Below are positions 53,189-63,741 of a DNA stretch of 64,000 bases, in pieces. Each line of letters opens with the position of its first letter. Position 1 is the first letter of the stretch. The notes under the pieces are model-generated. The model was not told the origin of the DNA and did no database searches. It saw only the letters and a program-made list of their open reading frames with translations. Source of the DNA: Druceiella hillmani (lineage: Eukaryota > Arthropoda > Insecta > Lepidoptera > Hepialidae). A program made the position numbers and the translations under genes. The stretch covers positions 4,545,001-4,609,000 of the forward strand of contig JAYKKI010000003.1 in NCBI GenBank assembly GCA_039881145.1. The letters are read 5' to 3'.

Positions 53189-53388
53189 TATTCACAATCA
53201 AATGAAACTACGTGATGTAGTATTATTTCTACTTTCTTTAATTTCTTTACCACGACCTAGGTTTCGTTGTATTACAACATCTTCATAGAGTGATCGTGGG
53301 ATATTAGCAAAGATACCTAGGTCGTGGTAAAGAAATTAAAGAAAGTAGAAATAATACTACATGACGTAGTTTCATTTAATTGTGAATA
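53189..53388. repeat. 74-bp inverted repeat, 52-nt spacer (fold-back, probably Penelope-like element ends)
   Basis: Arms 53189-53262 and 53315-53388 pair with only two mismatches (near 53199 and within ACGTGATG/CATGACGT). The inner ends carry CACGACCTAGGT and its complement. The spacer, read on the minus strand, contains the hammerhead-like motif annotated separately. Penelope-like elements are known for terminal repeats in unusual, including inverted, arrangements, and for hammerhead motifs in those repeats. The structure fits two such ends head to head. No Penelope reverse transcriptase or GIY-YIG sequence is seen nearby. Confidence 0.9.
53250..53300 (-). ncRNA. Hammerhead-ribozyme-like motif, probably decayed
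   Basis: On the minus strand the order is TGAAGA (plus 53280-53285), a GTTGT-AAT-ACAAC stem-loop as stem II, GAAAC, then ACCTAGGTC, which folds as a 3-bp stem III (ACC/GGT) closed by a 2-nt loop and ends in the C expected at the cleavage site (complement of 53254). A possible stem I pairs GTGG with CCCAC about 12 nt upstream of the core. The pattern CUGANGA-stem-GAAAC-tiny stem III-UC is the minimal type I hammerhead seen in Penelope-like retroelements. Against activity, the invariant C before UGANGA reads A here, one extra nucleotide lies before stem II, and stem I is not contiguous with the core. Confidence 0.45.
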
Positions 53389-53597
53389 ATGAATTTCTAC
53401 AAAATTAACGCCAAATATATTCAATATTTAAAATAATATTATTTGCAGGTCTGACATACTACAGCATGCTTCCCTCATTAATGCCAAATATTCGCAAAAC
53501 TTTTGGGCTAATTATGCCGAAAAAAAATTATATCCGACTGAGTTTTCAGATTTTATTATAATATATATTATTATAGATATTATAAAATGAGATAAAC

Positions 53598-53600
<3 letters not shown>

Positions 53601-53687
<87 letters not shown>

Positions 53688-53694
53688 CATATAT
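53601..53694. repeat. (AT)n microsatellite
   Basis: About 78 bp of pure AT, then TTTATATATACATATAT. This is the longest pure dinucleotide run in the window. Confidence 0.97.
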
Positions 53695-55076
53695 CACCTA
53701 AAACAACTATCTTTAGCGTATTTCTATAATTTCATAGATCACTTTTCATTCAAATTCCTTGTCTCCTAATTGGTTATAACTCTTAAAATGTTTATGTCTT
53801 CTGTTTAAAAAAATAATAGTTGCTATTTATGTCTTTTATTTAAAGAAAATATATTTTATGGTTCTTTTGTGATATTAAAATATTACGACTGAAATAATAA
53901 CGACATCATAATAATGCTACAAAAATCAGTTGGTAAGCAATTTCGTCACAAGTTAAAGTATCATGCAACGCCCTAAACGATAACAATATAAATATTTGTT
54001 ATGAGATAGTCCTATGTGTAAATGGAAGTAACAGAAAAAAACTCAGGACTCGTATTAAGTTTTTGAACTTTTTTAATTAATTTTTGTACCAATTTGTTTT
54101 ATATTTCCGGAGATACTCATGCAAAGAATATAATTTTTCCTATGTTAAATTTTTGTTCCGCTTATTTTAATAATTGTGTGGATTTGAAATTATACTGGTT
54201 AGTTATCGTAAACAAGATGTTTTATTACCTTCAAAACTCTACTATTAAACATTGTAATGTTAGTTATGTGTACAAAAGAGAAAATAATTAAACAGATATC
54301 AATTATTAAACGCATATTGCGGAATGTCGATCAACTGATATGAAACAAATAAGTTGTATGGATACAAATATCGTAACTCTCGTAAGAAAGTAAATAATTT
54401 TTTTATGAAATTAATGTATAAAACAAATATAAAGGTATTCCAAGCAATCTGGGTTATTTGTTAATTTAGGTCATACGTACATATTTATATTTGTACATAT
54501 TGTCGTACTATGATATTAGGGAATGCCACTTCGGTCTCGCGCAGAGAGATTTAAGAAGATTATTACTTCTTTAGTCACAAAGTTGGATAAATAACTCATC
54601 CCGACTATAACATATTATTATAAACGCGAAAATAAATTTGTCTGTTTATTTTTCTTGCCCTTACACTTTAATCAATCAACCAAACTCGATGAAATTTTGC
54701 ATAGATAGGTACATGTATCCCAGATCATGGCCATGAATATAATATACTGTTATTTTGGAATAGACTTTATTCCTTTTTGGCAATTAACCCGGCATCCTAG
54801 TTATGGCACGTTATTACATGTGCATTAAAAAGGATTACATGGATCCTCAAACTAATATTTTATTCATTCCGTAATCGTTCATCCCGAATTCATTCCAAAA
54901 TTGAAATATGGTAATAAAATAGGAAAGTACTACAATATTAAGGAATTTTATGGACAAATTAGTGAAAAAAAAGAAAAAACTTAACTCTCCTATTCAATAT
55001 CGAAACATAAAATAATTATTTTAACGTATATAAACACTATAACAATACAATTCTAATTCTTTAGGTCAAATGAAAC
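53695..55076. other. AT-rich stretch with an old interspersed repeat
   Basis: The block 54600-54850 contains ATTATTATAAACGCGAAAATAA, then AACTCGATGAAATTTTGCATAG, phrases typical of a decayed repeat common in arthropods (TATAAAnGCGAAAGT...GATGAAATTTGG). The repeat class is not determined. No gene. Confidence 0.45.
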
Positions 55077-55186
55077 TCTCACACACAAACACGCGCACGC
55101 ACGCACTCACGCACGTGCACGCGCAGGCACACACGCACAATATATATATATATATATACAAATATATATATATTTATATATATACA

Positions 55187-55236
<50 letters not shown>

Positions 55237-55246
55237 TATATATATT
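55077..55246. repeat. Composite (CA)n/(CGCA)n then (TA)n microsatellite
   Basis: An imperfect CACA/CGCACGCA tract (about 55077-55139), then interrupted TA repeats to about 55246. Frames through it on either strand are artefacts. Confidence 0.96.
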
Positions 55247-57500
55247 GATTATTTATTGATCTGAAGTTTCAGTTGATGAAAATATTGGACCGTTGTGTCC
55301 TGTTGTGGACAAACGCACGCGACCGCGCAATTTTACTGTAAACCATATTTGTCTGTAAACCGTCTGCAGGCATGCACACACGTATTCTTTTTTACTCGCA
55401 CGTTGATATGACTCGGTGCATATACACCTGCCTGCCAGCACGCTCACACGTATGGCGCATGTAACCATGCGTGTGGGAGAAGCTACAAAAGAAACGAGCT
55501 TTTATAAAATGATTCTGTATTACAGTCATCAAACATTTGTAGTACCCTTTGGTCTTTTCTTAACGCGGCGTCGTTTGGGGATTCAAAGATCCAGTATTTT
55601 AGGATTCCTGTACTTCAAAAGAAAAAACTGAACGCTTATAAGGTCATTTACGTACCTGTTCGTCAGAAATCACTTGACTTAAAAGCTTGAAATGTGGGTC
55701 AGTATTACGACATATTAACCCGCATATATCTCGGTAGCTAAAATAAAAAAAATATAAATTCGGAAATTTTATGTGAGTGAGGAAATTGGGCATTTGGTTT
55801 TTGTTTAATTCCATATATAATATGAACCATCGTCTAAAACGGCTAGTCCTAAGGATATCAAACCTTTTTAATAATAATTTTACGTATGATATACTTTTAT
55901 TAATAATTTATCGTCAGGAATGTACCAAAAAAATCCACTTTCCTCCATTTCCAACAAACTCAACCAAAAATTATGAAAGAAATACAAGTTTTTAGAAGAC
56001 CACGGAAAAGTTATTGAAAAACTATAGGGATGATTCAAGATGCTTATTCAAATTTTACGCAAATGAAAATATATTTAGGTTTTTCTATATGAACAGTTGA
56101 CTTGACCAAAACATTATACGAAAACTAAAGCGATTGTTTTAGATTTTATAATTTTTCAAATAGGTGCGATAGTCTTACGGCTATAAAAGACATGTTAGGC
56201 AATTTATTTACTTATTAAAAATAAACATTTTTAGTTTATAGAATTACTATGTGCTTTACTTGTGCTTGACAGGTCTTTTTTTTCTTATTTTCATATTGTA
56301 GCAAAAATAGAAGATGTTTGGGCAAAAATAAAAGATTGAATAGCTGGAATTGATATACTTTCGTTTATCGAGACCACTTTCAATCAATCATGTAGGGACA
56401 GTAGTAGGAGAAAGACGCGTGCAAAGGTGACTCGCGTACGTATTACCTGAAGTAAAAGTTGGCCTCTTTACGGAAGCAGATTTCGTACCAGATCTGAAAA
56501 TATAATAGATAAACCATGCATAAAGATCAAAACAATTTTCTTGATGCCCACATAGTGTCTAATATCAACGAAAGAAAATTTCATGCAATTGCTTTTGAAG
56601 TGTAAAAGATCTTAGCTAATCAAACGATAATTGAAATTAGTCATTTCTTTTTTAACTCATAGAAATTTATATGAATAACTAAACATATTTCCTGATTTTG
56701 TCTTTGAGTATTTTCAACGTTTTTTTTGTTTTTTAACGTTCGTTCCTCGAACGAATTACGAAAATATACTCTGCTAATATAAATCATTGGCATAATCTTT
56801 GAGTATATATAAAAAGATTTTCTTTAAATTTTTCAGTAATTTTTTTAGTGTAAAGGTTAATATCCGTTGTTATTAACTCGTACTCATTGATTTTTTTTTT
56901 AGAAAGTTCTAATAAAAACTCAATTTTTTATCAACTTCACGTCATAATTATTTTTCTTCTGGTAATTTTATTCTATTTGCATAAACCCCTGCTAACCTGA
57001 TTATTGTTTCAATCATAAAACACTATGTTTTTAGCTTAATTTATAATAATGCTTTAGTGAGTAATCAATTCCAGTTTTATGTTTCTAGTTAATTTTTCTC
57101 CACTTTTTTAAATTTTTCTTTGGGTAAATGTTGTTCATCGCAATTTGCCGTTTATATTAAATGATACAAATGAAATAAAATTATGAGAGATTAATAAACT
57201 AAAAACCACATTAAATAATTTGTTTTTAAGACGATCCAATGTGAACTATTGCAGGTAAAAATTAAAATATGAATTCCCTTAATTGAGATAACCTACTGAG
57301 AGTGGTTTATAAAAAATATTCAGAGGGAAGTTCAAAAAGGTTCCGTATTCTTCAAAATACGGTTAATTTAGGCAACTGAGATTAGTACGAAATAGTAAAA
57401 CCACAATGAATATATGAATTTAGATTTACAATAAGGAAGCAATTATATTAGATTTATAATAATTTAATGTGATCTGAACTCAAATTATATTGATATCATG
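55247..57500. other. AT-rich stretch without a recognised gene
   Basis: The block 55290-55500 is GC-richer and its minus-strand 71-codon frame has no known motif. The block 55930-56050 resembles 60855-60965 (shared TTTTAGAAGMCCACR, then GATTYWAGATG), suggesting another old interspersed repeat pair. Confidence 0.45.
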
Positions 57501-57830
57501 ACAAGATTAATTTCAATGTTTTCAATGTTATTAAGTTTTACCTTTAAAATACAGCCAATTGTGAAAGAAATAGAAGTATTTCATTCTAAATGGTTATTCC
57601 ATTTTTAGTACTAATACACAATATAAAAATCTTTTGAAATTAATACATTAACGATATAATCCTAATAAAAACAAGACTAATTTCAAAGTAATGTAATATA
57701 AATATTACAATTAAAATACATTCATTTACAAAAGAAGTACAGGTATTTTTTTCTAAATGGTTATTCCATTTATCGTACTTATGCTAAATGTAAATATCTT
57801 TCTGAAATTAATATAATATTTAAATTTTCA
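57501..57830. repeat. Diverged tandem duplication, period about 170 bp
   Basis: Copy 1 starts at 57501 and copy 2 at 57671, both with ACAAGAYTAATTTCAA. They share CTAAATGGTTATTCCATTT near 57584-57605 and 57755-57775, followed by a similar GTACTWATRC block and a GAAATTAATA end. Divergence indicates an old event. Confidence 0.75.
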
Positions 57831-58995
57831 ATTTCTTTCCTTTACTATATGCGGACATTTCACAAATAATCAGAAATGAATTATTTTTACATCATAGAAT
57901 ATTTTTTTAAACAAAAGAAATCGTTCCGCTAGAGATAACGTTACGAATATAACTGAGAACGAAAAATCGAATACATAATAATATATTATGGCAACATTAA
58001 CCCTACGACCACCTATTGCATAAAACTTATTTTCAATTCCTTTTAAATTTTAAAAAAAGGATATTACTTGCACTATTTATTTCAAATGCTCACCTCGAAA
58101 TTATTGCGTCTGTATTTTTTCTTTTTATCAATTGGCGAAATATTTTAAGCATGATTCATTGATAGTAAGATCCGAATTCCACTTTAGTTTGTTGTCGTGG
58201 CTTACCGAGTAAAAACTGTATTCAACGAAAACTATCTTTGGTGTAGCTTAAGCTAGAGGTATCTTAATTTTATGGTAGTTTTTATTATCTTCCTTCCTTG
58301 TATTGGAAAATGTTAATGTCTTTATAGAACTTTTTTGCACAAAACTACGACAGAGAATTTATATGAATAATCGATTATGCGCATATATATGTATAACTAA
58401 TTATACACAGATATATGAATAACTGATTGTCCACATAATAAAATCAGTTTCGATTAGAATGATGAGAAAAAATAATTTTCTCAAATTTTCTACGATTACT
58501 TTAAAAGAAAAATAAAAGAAAGGTGTCAAACATTCCATTTATCAAAATAATAATTTCCGATATGATGTGACTATATTATTAAAATAGAAAATAAATGAAA
58601 TCACATTTGAATATTAAATGAATCAGGAGTATGTTAGCATTAAATATTCGGAGTGTCAGAAGAAATCAACATACAGCATGGATTTACACACAACTGTTAC
58701 TAGCAATTTTCCCAAAAAAATATTTAAATTAAAATGTGACCGTGAAAAAAAAAACGTTTCATAGTCTTCAAACATCTCTGTTAACATTATAATCGATATC
58801 CACATATAAACAAAGTTTTGTAAAGGCGCTCAAGTGAAAACGATATAATTACAGATCATCGAGTTTTGAAGTTTATGCAGATAATTTGAAACACAGTAAC
58901 ACTTTTTTTACAAGTACATATAATAAAATATTTCTACATAATAAAAACGTTATTGGGAGTCTCTCATGCATAACACGACTTACTAAATGGGGAAG

Positions 58996-59004
58996 GCGCC
59001 ATCT
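58996..59004 (-). promoter_or_regulatory. CTCF-like nonamer (AGATGGCGC on minus)
   Basis: The third exact occurrence of this nonamer in the window, here preceded by GGGGAAG. Binding is not demonstrable from sequence. Confidence 0.25.
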
Positions 59005-61264
59005 ATTTACTGAAAGTAACTAAAACTGTAGCACTAATGATCAACTACGATGGTTATTTGGACGGATATTGATGTGGTCCCAGAAGTTTGTGGGAGACGT
59101 GAGGATGCGATAAGTTTTCTTCGATCCTCGAAATCCCTGTGCCACGGCGGTTTTCAATTTATTGCGGAAGTTATATGGAGCTGAGATAGCACACTTTGAT
59201 TCCAACTCGTAGGTTAGGTAGGAATTTTTGATGAATATATGTTTTGTAGTCCGTAACAATAGACTAAGATCATTTAACAAATAATTTTGTCCCAAAGATA
59301 ATAACAGTAGTAAATCGACTTTATAAATTCAGAGGTAAGTTTGAGTTCCTTGTCATTTATATTAATAAAGTAACAAAGATTGTTTTACTTTAGAGTGGAT
59401 TGTGTTTTTTGAAGAGATTTTCAAAATTATTCGATAAATAAAAATTGAATTTTATCGTTTCGATATTATACTTTTTTCATATCGATAAATTCGATATGAA
59501 ATGGGGATAATTACGATTTTTACTCAAATATCAATTTTTTTGACGAATAAAAAGGATATTATTAATATAAAGATATTATTTTATTATTATTAATATAAAG
59601 CGAGGCAAATGGAAAATAATGAAAAATAAAAATCATTTTTTATTCACTTCAGAGACTACAGAATCATACAAAAATGTGTATAATCACTCTAGGTAGATCC
59701 AAAATATTTTACTTTCTCTTGTCCGTGGTACCGACATTAATTTTCCGGCAGTGCGAACTACCTGTATTGAATGGTCTAGATAGAAACTGGCTACTCGTCA
59801 TCCAGATGGTTTTGAAATTCATTGTGTCATGCATAGTGGTGCGAACGCATTACCATTCTAACATATCACGATAAAATTATTGAAATACTGCACATCTTCC
59901 CCTAAAAACTACTATAGGTATCATCCAATGTAATCATAAGTTGTACAATTTTATATATTTAATCACATTATTATTTTTATCCCAACCTATCATTATTATA
60001 TGCACATAATAATTTGGTCTACAAACACGTATAAATATATGCATTGGAACTAGGTTTGACGTATAAACCGGTCATGTACAATATGTACTATTAAGAAGAG
60101 TTAATTAACTGCATATTTAAATATGGTTAATTAAGTTTATGAAGTTAATTATTGTACTACAATAAATTAGGGTTTCTAATTATTATCATTAAATATAATT
60201 ATAATTAATTATAAAAAAAATGTAAAATATTTAAAAGTGTAAACCTGTTGATTATTTTTCTAACATAAATTAGAAAAAGGGCTTATTTATTACATTTCAA
60301 TACCAGGATTTATAAACAAATATTTTGCTTCGCTCCCGATATATGAAATTACGGCATTCTCCCCTCAGATCCATTACGTTGCATTATGTTCCACTCTGCA
60401 CCAGAGGGTGATAAAATAATGAAATATATTGATCCTCTGTCCACTTTAATAACCCGACTAATATTTCATAACTGCGTCATCACTTTCATCGTGATGATCT
60501 CGAAGCGATTTCGTCAGTTTTGAGACCAACGATTGACTTGATATATATCCTTGAAAAGATCAATTCAATGACTCCTTCATAGTAGTCTGTGTAAATAAAA
60601 GGCTGTGATCGTAATGATTTTTCTGTTTAAATTATCACTTCATTATTATCATAAACACTATCTCTTTATGAGCCTCATAAATCTTTTTGTTTTTCCAGCA
60701 GAGTCTCGAAATTTTGCATTGATTTTTTTAAAAATAATCGTATGAAAATTTTAGGAAAAACAAATTAGGTACTTGCATAAAATTATTTCTGTACATAATT
60801 TGGGATATCGTAAAATATCTTCATAGATATATTGAAAAATATGAAAACAACTTGATCTCCCTCTTATTTTCGAAAATACTTAACTCCAAATAATAAAACA
60901 ATTTAAGCTTTTAGAAGCCCACACAAAGATTGTAGAAAAATTACAACAATGATTTTAGATGTAACGCCTACGAAAACATAGCAGGCAGAAAATCACAAAG
61001 TCAGTTTACTCAGAAACCATGCGACGTAGGAAATTGCAAATTAGCATGGTAAAATATTTTATTAACACACATATTTGCACTTACGTTTCATTAATGAAAT
61101 TTTTAAAAATACACGTGTAACAATTAAAGAAGAGTTAATAACGTTATCAAACCAAACTTTTTTCTTACTTTATGTATCTTGTAGAGTAATATTTGAGAAT
61201 GCTTATTACGGGGAATACAAAAATATTTTTCACAATTTTTAATTGCATATTTAAAATTACATTC

Positions 61265-61296
61265 CAAAAATATGCAAAAATATGCAAAAATATGGC
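61265..61296. repeat. 11-bp tandem repeat, 3 copies
   Basis: AAAAATATGC is repeated three times, the last copy ending in GGC. Confidence 0.9.
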
Positions 61297-62016
61297 AACA
61301 TGCTCCCTTATTCCCGAAACTATTGAGTCAAAAATCTTGAAAAAGGACAAGTTTTGTAAGATCTGACTAGAAAGTTAAAGCAAAATCATAGCGTGGATCT
61401 AAGATCTTATAATTTTTGCAATTTGCATCATGTTTTTTATTATAATACGCTGCAATATATTTACGTTATGAAAAATTAATATAACTTAATTGTATAATAT
61501 TCGCAGAAATGATATGTACGTTTAAATGTTTTAAAGCGCCGAACGAATTAGTATGATTTCTATTCACGTTGACAGGTTTTTCAATTTATGTATATTTTTC
61601 AAGATCTCCGATGGTCCGAAATTTATCATTTTTGTTATTAATTTTGTATTGTGTAAAACAAAAAATAGAGAAAATAAAAAAAATTAAAATGAAAAAATAA
61701 TTACTCTAACATACTTCTAAATCTATTAAAAAATTTTACTTATCTATTTAAAATAATATATAAAAAATGGAAAATATGAATAACACTTTTGTCATGAACA
61801 AGCTAAATCTAATCTTAATAAATCTAATGAAAACGTAAAGTATATAGAAAATAGATAATTATCTACATAAACAAATAAAAAAAAACAATGCAAATAAGAA
61901 AATGGCTTACTAAAGCAAAATTCTAAACAAATATTTTAAATTGAATGAATAAACGTTAAATGAATATTATTGTATAAAAACTCAATGAAATTATGTTATT
62001 TTTGACTTAGTTGTGA

Positions 62017-62070
62017 ATAAAAATTAAATGATATCTTTTGCAATTGCAAAGGATATCATTTAATTTTTAT
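62017..62070. repeat. 54-bp palindrome without spacer
   Basis: Arms 62017-62043 and 62044-62070 (27 bp each) meet at AA/TT with a single mismatch (T versus C after ATATC). A spacer-free palindrome of this length would be expected to be unstable, so it is either recent or tolerated because it is very AT-rich. Confidence 0.9.
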
Positions 62071-62759
62071 ACAAACAATTTAATACAAACATGAATATTT
62101 TGATTTTTAATATATTTCTCACATTTTAAAAAATATTAGTTACAATTTTCTTTGCTGCCTACGCTTCAGGTATCACGCCGTGTTAAATAATTGAAGGAAG
62201 TGAAGAATTTTGTCAGTTTAAAATATTTTTCCGGTCGGCCCAGCATCAGCATAAATTACTCGGGACATTTTGTATGAATGACTAAAACGCGGTCCGCAGC
62301 CAAATCTGCGCTAATTAGAATATCGTCGAAGAAATGATTCCTCGTAAAACACTTATATGTGTTATAAAATTATTGACATGAGTATCTGTAGAAAAAACCC
62401 TTAAATCAAATGTTGGAAACGTGGATATTATATTTCACTTTTTGTCAAAAGTCAAAAAAGAAGTTAAAAAATAGATAAACTAGAAAACTGAATGTCATCC
62501 ATATTAAGTTCATGGGAAGTACCAGAAAGACAGAATTAGAAGGATTTTGTTTGTGTATTATCTTTTTAAAATTGTTGTACAATAATTTGGTAGGAAAAAC
62601 TAACGCATTAATAATTCTCCCATTCCATAAATAATACAACTTTTTTTCTATTAGGTCATGTTATGGATTTAATTATAATATCAATGCGAGACAATTCCAC
62701 GAGATATGTTTCGGGAGATTTAAAAAAGAATTATGAATACAATAAAAATACTCGTAACT
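62071..62759. other. AT-rich flank of the errantivirus-like element
   Basis: No gene is recognised. The insertion point of the element should lie near the right end of this stretch, but I cannot define target-site duplications because the other end of the element is outside the window. Confidence 0.4.
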
Positions 62760-62979
62760 CTACTAACCCCAGAACAGTAATAAATTTATTATTATATCAA
62801 TACATTAAAATAAAGTAATACAGAATTGCATATTCCTTCGTGTTCGCGTCGTTATTGCAGAGGTGTCCCTGGTTCCCAGGCGTTACGTAGTTTGGTGCTG
62901 GTTCATCTTTTCCATTTGGGTATCGTCTAGCTGCGACGGTGTATTGTTATGATATCCAGTGACAGCTGATATAGTAACT
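62760..62979 (-). mobile_element. Probable 3' LTR of a Gypsy/errantivirus-like element
   Basis: On the minus strand, a sequence beginning AGTTACTATATC follows the polypurine tract directly. AGTTA is a usual LTR start in errantiviruses. It is GC-richer than its flank, contains an AATAAA signal (complement of 62785-62790), and falls back to AT-rich flank after about 220 bp. The 5' boundary (62979 in window coordinates) is well defined by the polypurine tract. The 3' boundary is a guess, since no matching second LTR is in the window. Confidence 0.55.
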
Positions 62980-62990
62980 CCTCCCCTCCT
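62978..62990 (-). promoter_or_regulatory. Polypurine tract
   Basis: Thirteen consecutive purines on the minus strand (AGGAGGGGAGGAG) overlap the end of the env remnant's stop codon (TAG, complement of 62989-62991) and abut the LTR start. This is the expected plus-strand priming site of an LTR retroelement. Confidence 0.75.
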
Positions 62991-63338
62991 AGATTAAAAA
63001 TATGGGTCTTCCGGGATTTTCCTGGATCTGTACTGGATCTTCATTTTTGATTTTGTTAGTAGTTTTCTTACTTCTTGATTTAATACAGATGTAGCTTCCA
63101 ATAATAATCGATGTAAGTACATACAATGTTAAGCTCCAAGTGCTTGGGGTTCGTTATAATATTCTATCATTTGGTTCCTTAGTTCATCAATTTGTGTGTT
63201 TGTAGAATCTATATCATCTAAATTAACATTTTTGAAATTAATGTGTGAACTCTTAAGTATTTTAATACTCTTTATGTCAGATAAACTAACTCTAGGTAAC
63301 GATGTACGTCTGCCGTCATTATTTAATATTGTTTATGT
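62989..63338 (-). pseudogene. Env-like C-terminal remnant (errantivirus type)
   Basis: Env proteins of insect errantiviruses are membrane glycoproteins encoded downstream of pol. In this remnant a minus-strand frame (about 63150-63338) reads as the end of an ectodomain, rich in Asn, Asp and Ile. After a 1-base shift at the run of four G at about 63148-63151, a second frame gives a hydrophobic segment of about 17 residues (a membrane anchor ending SIIIGSYICI) and a short basic, polar tail. That tail contains QENPGRP and ends at TAG 62989-62991. Position next to the polypurine tract, the anchor plus cytoplasmic tail, and the tail motif fit Env. The signal peptide, the receptor-binding part and the cleavage site are missing, so most of the gene has been deleted. 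It is non-functional. Confidence 0.6.
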
Positions 63339-63741
63339 GCTTTCAGGATGACACCTTTCATTTGTATTTTGCAATTTTCGAATATAGTAAAGAGATATGT
63401 TCCCTTAATAGTTTTTCTGGTTTCTTCGCCCTCACATCTTTCAGAGATTGTAGTTTTGCTTGGGAGAATACAGAGCCATTCATAGTCAGATATATGTTGT
63501 ATCTTGGGCTCTTCCTTGTGTATTTCTTGAGCTACACATATGTGATGTTTATCAGTGTGTTGCTTTCTTTAGGGCAATTTGTTTTTTTTTCTATTTTTTT
63601 TGTTAGATTTAAGTTGGTCAATTATTTTAAAAGTTCTAAAGGTGTTTTATCAGTTTAGCTATGTGTAGTACTGTTATATGAAATGACTGCATACCACATT
63701 AATTTTTCAATACGGTCTTCATGGTCTTGTTTGAGAATACG
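63339..63741 (-). pseudogene. Degraded integrase C-terminal region
   Basis: Directly after the integrase stop, the same minus-strand frame continues with RILKQDHEDRIEKLM and AVISYNSTTHS (about 63660-63740), the usual continuation of a Gypsy-type integrase, but with stops at about 63657 and 63615. Beyond about 63600 frames shift and similarity is not recognisable, so the junction with the env remnant, presumably a large internal deletion, lies somewhere in 63340-63600. The plus-strand 118-codon frame here (63302-63658) is a shadow. Confidence 0.6.

Larger units (their letters stand above)
57831..62016. other. AT-rich stretch without a recognised gene
   Basis: The minus-strand frame at 59041-59295 lies in a GC-richer patch but has no known motif. 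The CTCF-like nonamer is at 58996. A three-copy 11-bp ATATGCAAAAA repeat lies at 61265-61296. The block 60350-60560 is moderately GC-rich with no recognised content. Confidence 0.5.

Noticed and set aside
59041..59295. 84-codon minus-strand frame in a GC-richer patch
   Set aside because: No recognisable motif, no convincing splice sites or start context, and its length is compatible with chance.
63302..63658. 118-codon plus-strand open frame, hydrophobic
   Set aside because: It is antisense to the degraded integrase/env region of the LTR element, and its length follows from the composition of the opposite strand.
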